In this document: positions 24,635-33,836 of the stretch, piece after piece
How positions within the stretch are numbered: the stretch's first letter is position 1
How the letters are laid out: each line of letters opens with the position of its first letter
NCBI GenBank assembly: GCA_964629825.1
Contig: CAZVUW010000016.1
Span: forward strand, 1-41,259
From: CAZVUW01 sp964629825
GTDB lineage: Bacteria; Actinomycetota; Nitriliruptoria; Euzebyales; Egibacteraceae
Length of the DNA: 41,259 bases
Direction of reading: 5' to 3'
Translations under genes and position numbers: made by a program
The notes under the pieces: model-generated
Databases searched by the model: none
Seen by the model: only the letters and a program-made list of their open reading frames with translations
What the model was told of the DNA's origin: nothing

Positions 24635-26568
24635 CAGGGTGCCTGCTCGGGGTCGTAGCGCAGGGTGGCGTCGAGGATGCGCAGGTCGCAGTCGCGGTCC
24701 GACGAGAAGGTCAGCAGCAGCTCCTCGCCGAGCGTCGCGACCTGGTCAAGATCGTCGTCGGCGACCGGGCTGACCGCCTCCTTGCGGAAGGTGACGCTGC
24801 GGCCGACGCCGGCCTCGAGCGGTACGGCCGCGAGCCCGCTCTCGTCGGGCAACCGGGTGACGGCGTCCGCCCCCGTCGTCTCGATGCGGGTGCGCGCGGC
24901 AGGCAGCGACAGGACGTCGCCGGAGAGCAGGCCGTGCGGCCAGTGCAGCGTCAGCGGCGCGGGTTCGGGGCGCTCCGCCAGCACGTGGAGCTGCGCGCAG
25001 CCGCGCTCGGCCGAGGCCGCCCACGTGGCGCCGTCGTCGGTGGAGATCAGCGCCGCCGCGGCGTCGGCCTCACCAGACTCGGCATACCAGCGGACGATGC
25101 CGGCCGTCGCCCGTGCCATGACCCACACGGCGTCCGCCTGCGGCGGCAGGGGCGGCAGATCGGCCGCCAGCCACAGCGGCGCCGCGGCGCCGGCCGGGCT
25201 GGGTGTGACCGGCAGGGCGACCGGGTCGGCGATCGGCGCGCCGATGCGCCCGCCGCGGTCCGCGGCGACCTCGACCAGCAGCTCGGCGGGCTCGTCGGCG
25301 TCGACCAGCAGGGTGACCCGGGCCAGCGGTCGCAGGCGCTCCGCGCTCGTCAGCGCGATGCGGCGGGCCCCGCGCAGGCCAGGCACCAGCCGCAGCCCGG
25401 AGCGGCGGCCGGGCAGATGGCCGTCGGAGGCCGCGACCAGAACGGCCGCGCCGAAGCGCCCGTCGACCGTCATCGTCAGCTGCCGGGGCACCAGGCCTGC
25501 GGGCAGCGGCAGCGCTGCGGTGGCGGGACGCCCCCGCAGCGCGACCGGGACGCCGTCGCTGCCCACGCTGTCGAAGCGGTACACGGCCGCCAGCGAGACG
25601 GCGCGGGCCGCGAGCTCGCCCGCGGTCGCGGAGGTAGCGGTGATCGCAAGCTCCAGGTCGCCGGCGCCGCCGGCGGCGTAGGCGTCCTGGAGCAGCGCAC
25701 GCGCGGCGGGGGTCACGTCGATCACGGTCGCATCCAGGGGCAGCTCGCCCGGCAGATCGGCCACCAGGACCGCGTCGCCCCCGGCCGCCGCCGTCAGCGC
25801 CGCGTCGCGCGGCACGGCGGTCCACACCCCCGTGATCTCCTCAGCGGTCCAGCTCACCGGGACCGCCTCGTGCGGAAGTCCAGCGTGCGCCGAGGTCTCG
25901 TCGTTGGTCGCCAGCAGGATCTCGACCCGGTCCGCGGCCAGCGGGGGGTCGAAGGTCACGGTCGCCGTGCCGACCGCGGGATGGTCGAGTCGCAGGCTCG
26001 CGCCGGCGAGCACAGGTCCGTACAGGCCGGCGGGGTTGTCGGGCATGTCGTAGTGCGGAACCGCGGCCTGCGGAGGTCCGTCGGCGGCGACGAGCAGGTG
26101 CAGGTGCCGGTCGCCGGACTTGCGGGTGCGGGACAGGACGACCTCGCCGTCGACCAGCTCCCAGCGGTAGGCGGATGGGGTTCCGCGCGAGGCCTGGAGC
26201 GCCATGCCGGCGCCCGGCGACACGACCTTGAGGCCGCGGATCTCCACCCGTGCCAGCGCCCCGCCGGGGCCCTGGAGCGACCGCGACTCGGCGCTGGAGG
26301 TCGCCGGCTGGACGACGGGCAGCTGCTCGACCGGGCGGCCGAGGACCGACAGCGAGGCGCGATCGACGACCAGGGCCGTCATGCCGGGCAGACGCGGGAC
26401 GGTCAGGCTGATGCGCTCCACGTTGCCGTCCGGTCCGGGCGGGACGACCGCGCCGTCGTCGTCGAACCGGATCACGGCGTCGTCGGCGATCAGCTGGGCG
26501 ATCCGGTCCTTCTTCGGGGCAAGCCACTCCAGGACGTAGTAGTCGAGGGGAGACGCGGTCACGTTCAC
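24634..26568 (-). CDS. Uncharacterised 644-aa beta-rich tail-operon protein
   Basis: No named domain recognised. The N-terminus (YYVLEWLAPKKDRIAQLI) is helical; the rest alternates short strands typical of jelly-roll or fibronectin-like domains (VERISLTVPRLPG, ADRVEILLATND, RQLTMTVDG). One segment around residues 485-525 (VRWYAESGEADAAAALIS, STDDGATW) resembles carbohydrate-binding or fibre modules. No signal peptide. It overlaps both neighbours (GTGA upstream, TGATG downstream), so it belongs to the machine. Its place after the fibre-like coiled-coil genes suggests an outer or fibre component; the evidence is context only. Confidence 0.78.
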   Translation of the reverse strand: MNVTASPLDYYVLEWLAPKKDRIAQLIADDAVIRFDDDGAVVPPGPDGNVERISLTVPRLPGMTALVVDRASLSVLGRPVEQLPVVQPATSSAESRSLQGPGGALARVEIRGLKVVSPGAGMALQASRGTPSAYRWELVDGEVVLSRTRKSGDRHLHLLVAADGPPQAAVPHYDMPDNPAGLYGPVLAGASLRLDHPAVGTATVTFDPPLAADRVEILLATNDETSAHAGLPHEAVPVSWTAEEITGVWTAVPRDAALTAAAGGDAVLVADLPGELPLDATVIDVTPAARALLQDAYAAGGAGDLELAITATSATAGELAARAVSLAAVYRFDSVGSDGVPVALRGRPATAALPLPAGLVPRQLTMTVDGRFGAAVLVAASDGHLPGRRSGLRLVPGLRGARRIALTSAERLRPLARVTLLVDADEPAELLVEVAADRGGRIGAPIADPVALPVTPSPAGAAAPLWLAADLPPLPPQADAVWVMARATAGIVRWYAESGEADAAAALISTDDGATWAASAERGCAQLHVLAERPEPAPLTLHWPHGLLSGDVLSLPAARTRIETTGADAVTRLPDESGLAAVPLEAGVGRSVTFRKEAVSPVADDDLDQVATLGEELLLTFSSDRDCDLRILDATLRYDPEQAP

Positions 26569-27461
26569 GGCGCCGTCACCTCGATCTGCAGGCGGCCCAC
26601 GCTCACGGTGGGGGCTTCGGCGCTGGCGAGGGACAGCACGGCCGTCGCCAGCCCCGCTGCCGGAGGCGCGGCGGGCTGGAAGCGCACCCGGAACACGCCG
26701 TCCGGGTCCGGGGAGTAGGCGACGGCCCCCTCCGGGACGTCGTCGACCTCCCCGACCAGGCTCCCCGGCGGCTCGGCGCCGAGGAGGCGTCCCAGCAGTC
26801 GCGGCTGGGCGAGTCCGAGCGCGCGCAGGTCGACGCGGACGCCGACCACCAGCTCGCCCCCACCGCTGGGCACGCGGAGGCCCGACGGCGACTCCAGGTC
26901 TCCGACCACGATGCGGGTGCGGATCGGCGCCCGGATGACCCCGCCCTCCGCCACGGCCACGACCGGCCAGAACCGGCCCTCGTAGCCGCAGCCGATCTCC
27001 AGATGGTGATGGTCGGGCAGCGCCGGAGGCAGGGCCTCGCGGACCTCTTCGCAGCGGAAGCGGTCGATGGCGAAGCCCTGCTCATGCGCGTCGCCCCACA
27101 CCCGTCCGGAGCGGACGTCGTCGTCGTTCAGGGCCACCAGGACCGCGTCGGCTGCGCGCCACAGCACCTCCCGCTGACGCTGCGCGGCCGGACCCGAGCC
27201 GGCGCCTATCTGCACGTCGATGCGCACGCGACCCGCCAGGCGGAGCGTCGCCCGCTCGCGGGTTCGATCCAGGCGCTCCAGCCGGTCAACGCCCACCTCT
27301 TCGGGCACGCGGCCGTCCGCGACGCGGACCAGGACCCGAGCGGCATCGTCATCCAGGGGTGCCAGCCCGTCGCGCGGTCGGAAGACCGCCTCGACGGCGG
27401 CGTCGCCGCCGACCCGGTCCGCGAGCAGATCGGCCAGCGCGGCCTCGAACGGCTCGATCAC
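26565..27461 (-). CDS. Uncharacterised 298-aa tail-operon protein
   Basis: No known family recognised. Residues 1-130 look alpha/beta with many Asp/Arg (AALADLLADRVGGDAAVE, RVRIDVQIGAG, ADAVLVALNDDD), a layout reminiscent of tail-terminator or completion proteins. Residues 150-298 are beta-rich (IRAPIRTRIVVGDLES, ELVVGVRVDLRALGL). It has no membrane segment. GTG start at 27461 overlaps the stop of the 480-aa gene (GTGA), and its own stop overlaps the next start. Possible roles include cap/terminator or baseplate accessory; unproven. Confidence 0.75.
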   Translation of the reverse strand: MIEPFEAALADLLADRVGGDAAVEAVFRPRDGLAPLDDDAARVLVRVADGRVPEEVGVDRLERLDRTRERATLRLAGRVRIDVQIGAGSGPAAQRQREVLWRAADAVLVALNDDDVRSGRVWGDAHEQGFAIDRFRCEEVREALPPALPDHHHLEIGCGYEGRFWPVVAVAEGGVIRAPIRTRIVVGDLESPSGLRVPSGGGELVVGVRVDLRALGLAQPRLLGRLLGAEPPGSLVGEVDDVPEGAVAYSPDPDGVFRVRFQPAAPPAAGLATAVLSLASAEAPTVSVGRLQIEVTAP

Positions 27462-28900
27462 GACGGTCCCTCTGGCTCCCCCGGCCGGAGGATGTCGTCG
27501 CGGATCGGGGTGACGATGATGGGACCTCCGATCGGGCCGCCCGGTCGCTCCAGCCTGCGGATCGACTCGCTGTTCGTGCGGGTCTGGGTCTCGACCGTCG
27601 CCAGGCGCCGCACCTGGTCGGAGAACCCGGCCTCGACGAGGTCGAGCCGCGGGACCTGCTCCTCGACCAGCGTCAGCGCCCTCGTGGCGGTGGTGCTGAT
27701 GTCGTTCAGACGCGTCGTGAGCTCACCGATGTCGCCGCGGACCCGCTCCAGCAGGGTGATCCGCTCCTCCAAGACGGGCAGCCGATCGATCGTCGTGACG
27801 ATCGTGGAGACGTTGCGCTCCAGGGCCGGGATGCGGCTGACCAGCGGCTCGACGGCGCCGATCCGTGCCTCGATCCCGCCGATCCGCTGCGGCAGGGTGA
27901 CCAGGCCGTCGATGCGCACCTGCTCGGCGTTCAACCGGTTCTGGAGCGTCGTGACCTGCGCCGTCAGCGCGGGCAGGGTCGAGGTCGATGCCCGCACCGC
28001 GGCCAGGCCGGCCCCTTGCTCGGCGACCTGGGCGGTCACGCCGCTCACGTCGGCCCTCACGCTGTCGAGGCGCCCGCCCAGCGCGTCGAGATCGGCCCTG
28101 ACGGGGTCGAGCAGCCCACGCGCCTGCAGCGTCGCGGCCTCGAGCAGCTCGGTCCGGAAGGCGTCCAGGTCCGGGAACGTGCCGCCGCCGGGACGGGTCT
28201 CGACGCGCTCCTCGACCTGTGCGAGGCGCCGCTCGAAGTCCCGGATCTGCACCACGTTGCCGTCGGACGTGCGCAGGTTCTCCTGCAGGCGCCCGATCCT
28301 CGTGACGTCGCTGCGCAAGGCGGCCAGGTCGATGCGCTGACCGTTCTCGTCGATCAGCTCCTCGCGCAGGGCGAGCGCCTCGCCGACCCGGACGTCCACC
28401 TGGGCGAAGGTGCGCCGCAGGTCGGTGATGCTGGCCTCCTGCTCGCCGATGCTGTCCACCGCACCGCCGAGCCGGTCCAGTCGCTGCCCGCGGTCGAAGT
28501 CGCGGTCGTCGAGCATCCCCAGACGCCGCTCGAGCGCGGCGACCGACTCGGCCAGGCTGGCGGTCTCGGCGCGGAGCGCGTCGAGATCGCGGCGCGCCCG
28601 GCCGAGCTCGGAGAGGATGTCGGCGCGCTGGGCTCGGCCGCCCTCCAGCAGGTCACGCGTGACCGGATCCATCCAGCCGAGGTCGACCGCGCCGCGATGC
28701 TCGTGGATGGCGAGCGCGTAGTCGGCCGCGAGCGACTCCTCCACCGTCCGCTCGCGTGCGAGGACGATCCGTGCGAGCTCGACCACCGACTCCACCACGG
28801 TGTTCCACTCGTCGGCGCGAACGGGCTCGCCGGCGGTCGCGTCGGCGAGCGGCTCGAGCGAGTCGACGATCCGGGCGATCTGCTCCAGCGTCTCGACCAT
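27458..28900 (-). CDS. 480-aa coiled-coil protein with ADxWN motif, fibre or needle candidate
   Basis: A helical N-terminus contains VRADEWNTVVESVVEL (about residues 27-42), also found in the neighbouring 317-aa protein. From about residue 90 to 460 it is long heptad-patterned coiled coil (LDALRAETASLAESVAALERRL, QVTTLQNRLNAEQVRIDGL, LPVLEERITLLERV), with periodic breaks. The end is Gly/Pro-rich (GGPIGGPIIVTP). Such trimeric coiled coils are typical of phage fibres and shafts. ATG start shares one base with the previous stop (TGATG). Receptor-binding or tail-shaft role is inferred from architecture and position after gpI. Confidence 0.82.
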   Translation of the reverse strand: MVETLEQIARIVDSLEPLADATAGEPVRADEWNTVVESVVELARIVLARERTVEESLAADYALAIHEHRGAVDLGWMDPVTRDLLEGGRAQRADILSELGRARRDLDALRAETASLAESVAALERRLGMLDDRDFDRGQRLDRLGGAVDSIGEQEASITDLRRTFAQVDVRVGEALALREELIDENGQRIDLAALRSDVTRIGRLQENLRTSDGNVVQIRDFERRLAQVEERVETRPGGGTFPDLDAFRTELLEAATLQARGLLDPVRADLDALGGRLDSVRADVSGVTAQVAEQGAGLAAVRASTSTLPALTAQVTTLQNRLNAEQVRIDGLVTLPQRIGGIEARIGAVEPLVSRIPALERNVSTIVTTIDRLPVLEERITLLERVRGDIGELTTRLNDISTTATRALTLVEEQVPRLDLVEAGFSDQVRRLATVETQTRTNSESIRRLERPGGPIGGPIIVTPIRDDILRPGEPEGPS

Positions 28901-29853
28901 CAGCGCTCACCGCCCCGGGTGACGGCCGTGGAGAGGTTCCCTGCCGTCGAGCGGCTGTCGACGCGCAGGTGGTGGCGCACCTCTTCCTCGTAGGAGCTGG
29001 CCGGGATGGTCTCCGCGAGGGTGCGAGCGGCCAGGGTGAGCTCGGCGACGTCCGGTTGTTCCGCGATGTCCGGTCGATCCGCGGGCAGCAGCTCGGTGAT
29101 CTTCGCGGTGAGCTCCTCACCGGTGCGGCGCAGCTCCCTGGTGTACAGGTAGGGGTTCTCGACCCGGACCGTGTCGAGGCGGCCGACGATGCGCTCGACC
29201 TCGAGGCGCTGCGCCGGGGTGATGTCCGGGATGGCGTCCAGGGCGCGCTGGGTTCGCACATCCATCGCGAGCCGTTCGAGCTGGCGCTGCACCTGCGCCA
29301 TGCTCTGCCCGAAGACCTCGAGGAAGCGCTGCAGGTTGCGCTGGATCTCGTCGAGCTTCTCGATCAGCTCCGGGTGGTCGTGTCCCTGCGGGCTGACGCG
29401 CCTGGTCAGGTCGAGCGTGGCCGCCGCCACGCTCGCCACCGCCCCCGATAGGACGTTCCAGTCGTCGGCGTAGATCGGCTGGCCGCCCTTCTTGACCGCC
29501 TGGGCGTCCGCGGTGTCCGAGGCGCCGTCGAGCTGGGCCCTGACGGGCTCGAGGTCGGCCTCGGCGATGTCGCGGACCGGTGTGTTGGTGAAGATGTCGA
29601 GGTCGATCTTGAGCGGGACGAACGTGGGTCGCTCGGTCAGGATCTTCACCGGCCGGTCGAGGACCTGGAACGGCAGGTTCGGATGCCGCACCTGGACGCG
29701 GTACTCGCCCGGATCGAGGTTGCGGACGCTGACGGTCCCGTCCAGGAACGGCGTGACCGACACGCTCTTGCCCGAGACGGCGTGCGTCAGCTGGACCTGG
29801 AGGTCCTGGGTGATCTCGACCGGGGTGTTGAGCTGGAACTTCGCTGCGGCCAT
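28900..29853 (-). CDS. 317-aa fibre-like protein with beta N-domain, ADxWN motif and helical shaft
   Basis: Residues 1-85 form a small beta sandwich (VQLTHAVSGKSVSVTP, NLDPGEYRVQVRHPN), like carboxypeptidase-regulatory or fibronectin-type folds. The motif PIYADDWNVLSGAVASV (about 125-141) matches the ADEWN region of the next gene. A helical or coiled-coil segment follows (EKLDEIQRNLQRFLEVFGQSMAQVQRQLERLA), then a C-terminal helical domain. The start at 29853 lies 15 bases after the 177-aa gene. The two ADxWN proteins are probably related, and may co-assemble. Fibre-attachment role inferred. Confidence 0.8.
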   Translation of the reverse strand: MAAAKFQLNTPVEITQDLQVQLTHAVSGKSVSVTPFLDGTVSVRNLDPGEYRVQVRHPNLPFQVLDRPVKILTERPTFVPLKIDLDIFTNTPVRDIAEADLEPVRAQLDGASDTADAQAVKKGGQPIYADDWNVLSGAVASVAAATLDLTRRVSPQGHDHPELIEKLDEIQRNLQRFLEVFGQSMAQVQRQLERLAMDVRTQRALDAIPDITPAQRLEVERIVGRLDTVRVENPYLYTRELRRTGEELTAKITELLPADRPDIAEQPDVAELTLAARTLAETIPASSYEEEVRHHLRVDSRSTAGNLSTAVTRGGER

Positions 29854-29868
29854 GGCTGCGACCTTCGT

Positions 29869-30402
29869 CTAGTGCCCGTAGGGGAAGAAGACCTCCCAGT
29901 ACAGGGCGAGCTCGTGCCGTGCTTCCTTGGGGACCGGTTCGAACGTCACGCGGTTGTAGGCCCGCGCCAGGCTGAGCCCGTCGTCGGACAGCACACCGAG
30001 GGCGGCCTCGGCGATGCGCACGACCTGGCCGTCGGCGGCCCGGGCGCCCTGTGGCGGGAGAACGGCGCGCACGGCGACGCGGACGCGCAGCTCCTCCGGC
30101 TCGGGTGTGATCTCGACCGCGTCGTCCTCCAGCGGAACCGCGACCGGGCCCTCCAGCGGCGTCCCGGTCTCGTCGGTGACGTCGAGGGTGACGTCCTCGA
30201 ACGGCGGCGATGAGGGCTGGGCGTTGGTGCCGACGCCCATGCCGTTGATCGGCGTCGCGACGCGCCCGAACGCCAGCTCCGAGAGGAGTCCAGCCCCGCT
30301 CGCGAAGACGGTGTTGCGGACCTGCCTGCGCACCACGACGGGGCCGCCCGGCACGGCGAGCTCCACCCTGACTAGGTTGCTGGATGTGCGTGCTCCGGCC
30401 AT
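29869..30402 (-). CDS. 177-aa phage-tail-like protein
   Basis: Beta-rich. The stretch MGVGTNAQPSSPPFEDVTL resembles the IGxGT...T.L pattern of small phage tail proteins that follow gpI, and it ends HELALYWEVFFPYG, another tail-protein-like close. No enzyme motifs. It begins 7 bases after the gpI-like gene and is followed by the fibre candidates, the usual place for a fibre connector or collar protein. Exact homologue unknown. Confidence 0.75.
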   Translation of the reverse strand: MAGARTSSNLVRVELAVPGGPVVVRRQVRNTVFASGAGLLSELAFGRVATPINGMGVGTNAQPSSPPFEDVTLDVTDETGTPLEGPVAVPLEDDAVEITPEPEELRVRVAVRAVLPPQGARAADGQVVRIAEAALGVLSDDGLSLARAYNRVTFEPVPKEARHELALYWEVFFPYGH

Positions 30403-30409
30403 GGCGCCC

Positions 30410-31684
30410 TCAGCTCGTGTAGCGGGACCGGTCGCGCGGGGCGACGTCGAATGCCGCGGACACCCCGACCACGTCCGCCTGTCCGCTGCTGCCGGTCTCG
30501 GTCAGCGGGGCGAGGACCGCCACGCGGTCGGTCACGGGCTGCTGCTCGCTCAGCAGCGCCGGGACCACCTGGGCGTCCACGGCCGCCGCCCGCAGCCGGT
30601 CGGCGGTGTCCTCGAGCAGCTTCAGCAGCCCGGCGCGGTCGGCCTCCGGATCCGGTCGTCGGCCGCCGACCCGCCGCACCAGGCCCGAGGGGACGCTCAC
30701 GCGGAACGTCGCCGGCGTCCGCTCGACCCACCAGGCGTCGAGCCCGGCCATCGGCTCGGCGAAGAACACGGCGTCGTCGAAGAGCGCCCCGTCGTCCGGA
30801 CCTGCGAAGACGCCCTGGTGCTGTCGGGAGTCGGCCAGGCCGAGCAGCGCCGCATCCAGGCCCGGGTCGTCGTAGCGGGCCAGCGAGACGACGGCGATCC
30901 GGTTGTCGCCGAGAGCGAGCAGCAGCGGCCGTGCGACCTCGTCAACCAGGCGGCGTGCCCCGCCCGGTTCCGCCTCCTCGCTCCCGTCCGGCCAGCGCGC
31001 CGACCACAGTCCCTGGGAGACGTCCGTGCCGTCGAGGGTTGCCGTGACCGCGTCCGCGGTCGCCTGGATCCGCAGGATGCCGCCGGCGCGGACGACACCG
31101 CGCCAGCCGAGCGCCTCGCCGGTCGTCAGGTTCACGAGGACCGGCTGGACCGTGCGGCCTCCGGCGACGCCTGTCAGGGCGACGTTGAGGAGAGCCGGCT
31201 CCAGGCCGCGATTGTGCGCGACGAACCGGTCATGCGGGCGGACGACCCCGCGGCGGGCGATGAGCTCCTCGCTCCGGCGGGTGCGGGGCGGGAACTCCTT
31301 GATCTCCAGGCGCGTGCCCGGGCTCAGGTGCTCGCTGGCGAGGGCGGACTGCGCGCCGCTGAAGATGGCCGACAGGACCTCGCGCATGGCGGCGGGGGTG
31401 ACCGAACCCCGCAGCAGCGCCGCGATGACCGCCTTGATGCGGGTTCGGAACAGCGCCAGCGGCTCCCAGTCCACGGGGCCGACCTCGAACAGAGCGCCGA
31501 GGCGGGCCAGGTCGACGCGCTCGAACGCGGAGTCGATCCAGTGCGAGCGCTGGATCCGGTCGCGGTCCTCGTCGATGACGGCGAGCTGGAGGTCCACGAC
31601 CGCGAGCAGGTCGTGCAGCCGTGCGCCCGGGTCGATCGCGTAGGGCGCCGGCAGGCGGTCGAGCATCGCCTCCAGGCGCGTCAC
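30410..31684 (-). CDS. Baseplate wedge protein, phage gpI / Afp12-like
   Basis: 424 aa. The first 120 residues match the gpI-type pattern: LPAPYAIDPGARLHDLL, then LAVIDEDRDRIQRSHWIDSAFERVDLARLGALFEV and an Arg-rich helix (FRTRIKAVIAALLRGSVTPAAM). Residues 120-424 are a larger, beta-rich extension not typical of P2 gpI (about 176 aa), so this is an expanded version. GpI-like proteins tie baseplate wedge (gpJ) to fibres. The GTG-type overlap with gpJ (GTGA at 31681-31684) and its place between gpJ and the fibre-like genes support the call. Confidence 0.82.
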   Translation of the reverse strand: MTRLEAMLDRLPAPYAIDPGARLHDLLAVVDLQLAVIDEDRDRIQRSHWIDSAFERVDLARLGALFEVGPVDWEPLALFRTRIKAVIAALLRGSVTPAAMREVLSAIFSGAQSALASEHLSPGTRLEIKEFPPRTRRSEELIARRGVVRPHDRFVAHNRGLEPALLNVALTGVAGGRTVQPVLVNLTTGEALGWRGVVRAGGILRIQATADAVTATLDGTDVSQGLWSARWPDGSEEAEPGGARRLVDEVARPLLLALGDNRIAVVSLARYDDPGLDAALLGLADSRQHQGVFAGPDDGALFDDAVFFAEPMAGLDAWWVERTPATFRVSVPSGLVRRVGGRRPDPEADRAGLLKLLEDTADRLRAAAVDAQVVPALLSEQQPVTDRVAVLAPLTETGSSGQADVVGVSAAFDVAPRDRSRYTS

Positions 31685-33390
31685 GTCGCCACCTCCGCGA
31701 GAACCTCGCGCAGCTCGAGGGTGGCGCCGACCGGCACGTTGAAGGGCGGGTCGCCGGGGTGGATCTCGGTGAACACGCCGGGAGCGGTCTCGACGGACAC
31801 GAGCGTGGCGGCTCCGCTGGCGACGAACGCCGCGGCCTCGCCGGCCAGCGCCGTCTGCACGGTGGTCACGTCGACCGCCGTCGCGGCGCCCAGCACGGGT
31901 CGCAGCACGTCCCGGATCCGCTGGCGGACCGCGTCGAGTGTGATCGCCGCGTCCAGCAGGGTGACGCCGAGCCGCACGTCGGTCGGCAGCAGCGCCGGGC
32001 CGGTCGCGGCCGCGGCGGACTCGAAGGTGACCGGTGCGAAGCGGATGTCGTTGACCGGGTCGAGCTGCACCGCCTGGTCGGCGGGCAGCGGGAGCGAGTC
32101 GGCGCTCACGGGCACCCCGGCGATAGCGGGGGCCACGCCGGCATCGACGACGCGGGGATCGGCAAGGGCCGCGGCGACGAGCTGGGCGCGGCGCAGGGTC
32201 GCACCCGGGGCCAGGCCGCGCACGGCCTCGGCGAGCCGCGCGCGCACGCCGTCGGTGATCTCATCGACGACAGATGCGGGCTGGGCCGCCCCGGCCAGCG
32301 TGAGGGTGACGTCGAAAGCCAGGTCCAGGCGGCCCGCGAAGGACGTCGTGACGAGGATTCCGGCGGGTCGCAGCTCCTCGAGCCTGCGAGCGACCAGGTG
32401 ACGCGTGAACGCCGTGTCCTCGGTCAGCGCGACGTCGACGCGCAGGGTCCCGGGAACCCCGTCGGGCAGCTCGACCAGCCCGACGGCGCTGACGGCAGCC
32501 AGGGCCTCCAGGCCCGCCCGGATCGCGTCGAGCGTGCCGCGTCCCGAGCCCGTTGCCGCAGCCTTGGTGCGCCCGCGCAGCTGGTCATCGGTCTCCGCCG
32601 CCGCGGCCAGGAACGTGGGCTGATCGTTGCGGACGCGGTCGACGCCGGCGATGGCGCGCTCGAGGACCACGAGCGCTCCCGCGTCGACCACCTCGGTCGT
32701 CGGTGACTCCCCGTGAACGGCCACGACCAGGGTCGACTGCGTCGGCAGCATCGTCGCGGGGTCGCTGACCAGATAGCGGTTCCCTGCGCCATCGGTGATC
32801 GCCGTGTCAACGGGCACGAAGACCTCGCCGGCCGAGCCCTGACGCCGGGTGAGGGTGACATGGCCGAGCGGGTGGCCGCGCCGAAGACGGGTGACTCCGA
32901 CCAGCGCTGCGACGTGGTCGAGGCTGCTGCCGGTGGCGGTGTCGACGAACGCGGACTCGTACACCAGCTGCAGCTGGGCGGACTGCGTGGCCAGCTCGCG
33001 CGCGATCGTCTCCAGCAGCGTGCGGACGACGCTGCCGACCGTGACGTCGTTCAGCGGGGTCGGCTCGAGCCGCGTCGGGTAGTAGTTGACGGTGACCAGC
33101 GATCCTGGCGCGGGGATCTGGCCGCGGCCGAAGCGCACGCCGTCCAGCGAGCTGCCGTCAGCGGCGAGGATGGGGTCGTAGTCGCGCTCGGTGAACCGGT
33201 ACGGCAGGGCCTGACCGCCGACCTCGACCTCGCCGGCGAGGTGGCTGACCCGGCGGACCGGACGACGGAGGAAGTACAGGTCCCCCAGGCCGGCCAGCGG
33301 CACGGGATGGGTCTCTGCAACGGTTCCCCCGGTCAGGGTGGTCAGCATGTCCCGGACCAGGTCGGGGTAGGCGGCGGCCGTGAAGGTCAC
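31681..33390 (-). CDS. Baseplate J-like protein (gpJ / Afp11)
   Basis: 569 aa. The Baseplate_J core is clear: ELATQSAQLQLVYESAFVD, then TATGSSLDHVAALVGVTRLRRGHP (about residues 132-175), followed by the Val-rich barrel and the domain with DDQLRGRTKAAATGSGRGTLDAI. It is a structural wedge of the contractile baseplate around the spike. Its C-terminal 120 residues (LRPVLGAATAVDVTTVQ and following) appear to be an added helical/beta domain. GTG start overlaps the gp25 stop (GTGA), matching the conserved gp25-gpJ neighbourhood. Confidence 0.92.
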   Translation of the reverse strand: MTFTAAAYPDLVRDMLTTLTGGTVAETHPVPLAGLGDLYFLRRPVRRVSHLAGEVEVGGQALPYRFTERDYDPILAADGSSLDGVRFGRGQIPAPGSLVTVNYYPTRLEPTPLNDVTVGSVVRTLLETIARELATQSAQLQLVYESAFVDTATGSSLDHVAALVGVTRLRRGHPLGHVTLTRRQGSAGEVFVPVDTAITDGAGNRYLVSDPATMLPTQSTLVVAVHGESPTTEVVDAGALVVLERAIAGVDRVRNDQPTFLAAAAETDDQLRGRTKAAATGSGRGTLDAIRAGLEALAAVSAVGLVELPDGVPGTLRVDVALTEDTAFTRHLVARRLEELRPAGILVTTSFAGRLDLAFDVTLTLAGAAQPASVVDEITDGVRARLAEAVRGLAPGATLRRAQLVAAALADPRVVDAGVAPAIAGVPVSADSLPLPADQAVQLDPVNDIRFAPVTFESAAAATGPALLPTDVRLGVTLLDAAITLDAVRQRIRDVLRPVLGAATAVDVTTVQTALAGEAAAFVASGAATLVSVETAPGVFTEIHPGDPPFNVPVGATLELREVLAEVAT

Positions 33391-33836
33391 GGCGTCACCT
33401 CGATGCCGAGGGCGATGGGGTCGCCACCCAGGACGGGCTCCACGAGCAGGGAGATGTGCAGGCGCTCGAGGGACAGCTGGTCGGGCTCGGCGATCTCCAG
33501 CTCGAGGACGCCGGCGACGCGGGGATCCATCCGGACGGCCGCCAGCACGTAGGTGCGGGCGAGCTGGCGGGTCTGCGCCGTGTTGGCCTCGCCGATGAGC
33601 TCCGACAGACGGCTGCCGAACTCGGGATGACCGAGCTCGGCGAGCGAGCCGAGGGGCGTGAGCAGGCGCACCAGCAGCGCCTGGCGGAGCGCGTCACCCC
33701 CGACGGCGACGCCGGCGTCGGCCGGCTCCCCCGGCTGCGGCGAGAGCGGGTCGAGGGCGAGGTCGAGCGAGCCGTGGCTGTCGCCCTCGTAGAACGGGGC
33801 GATCAGGAGGTCCCGGACCTCGCTCAGGGCGACCAT
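33387..33836 (-). CDS. GPW/gp25-family baseplate protein
   Basis: 149 aa, the usual size. The family core is LLTPLGSLAELGHPEFGSRL, with the following ELIGEAN and RTYVLAAVRMDPRV (about residues 60-110). This gp25-like protein contacts the sheath and baseplate and starts sheath assembly in T4, P2, type VI systems and eCIS. ATG at 33836 was taken because it shares a base with the PAAR stop (TGATG) and leads straight into homology; a longer in-frame extension only mirrors the PAAR gene. Confidence 0.92.
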   Translation of the reverse strand: MVALSEVRDLLIAPFYEGDSHGSLDLALDPLSPQPGEPADAGVAVGGDALRQALLVRLLTPLGSLAELGHPEFGSRLSELIGEANTAQTRQLARTYVLAAVRMDPRVAGVLELEIAEPDQLSLERLHISLLVEPVLGGDPIALGIEVTP

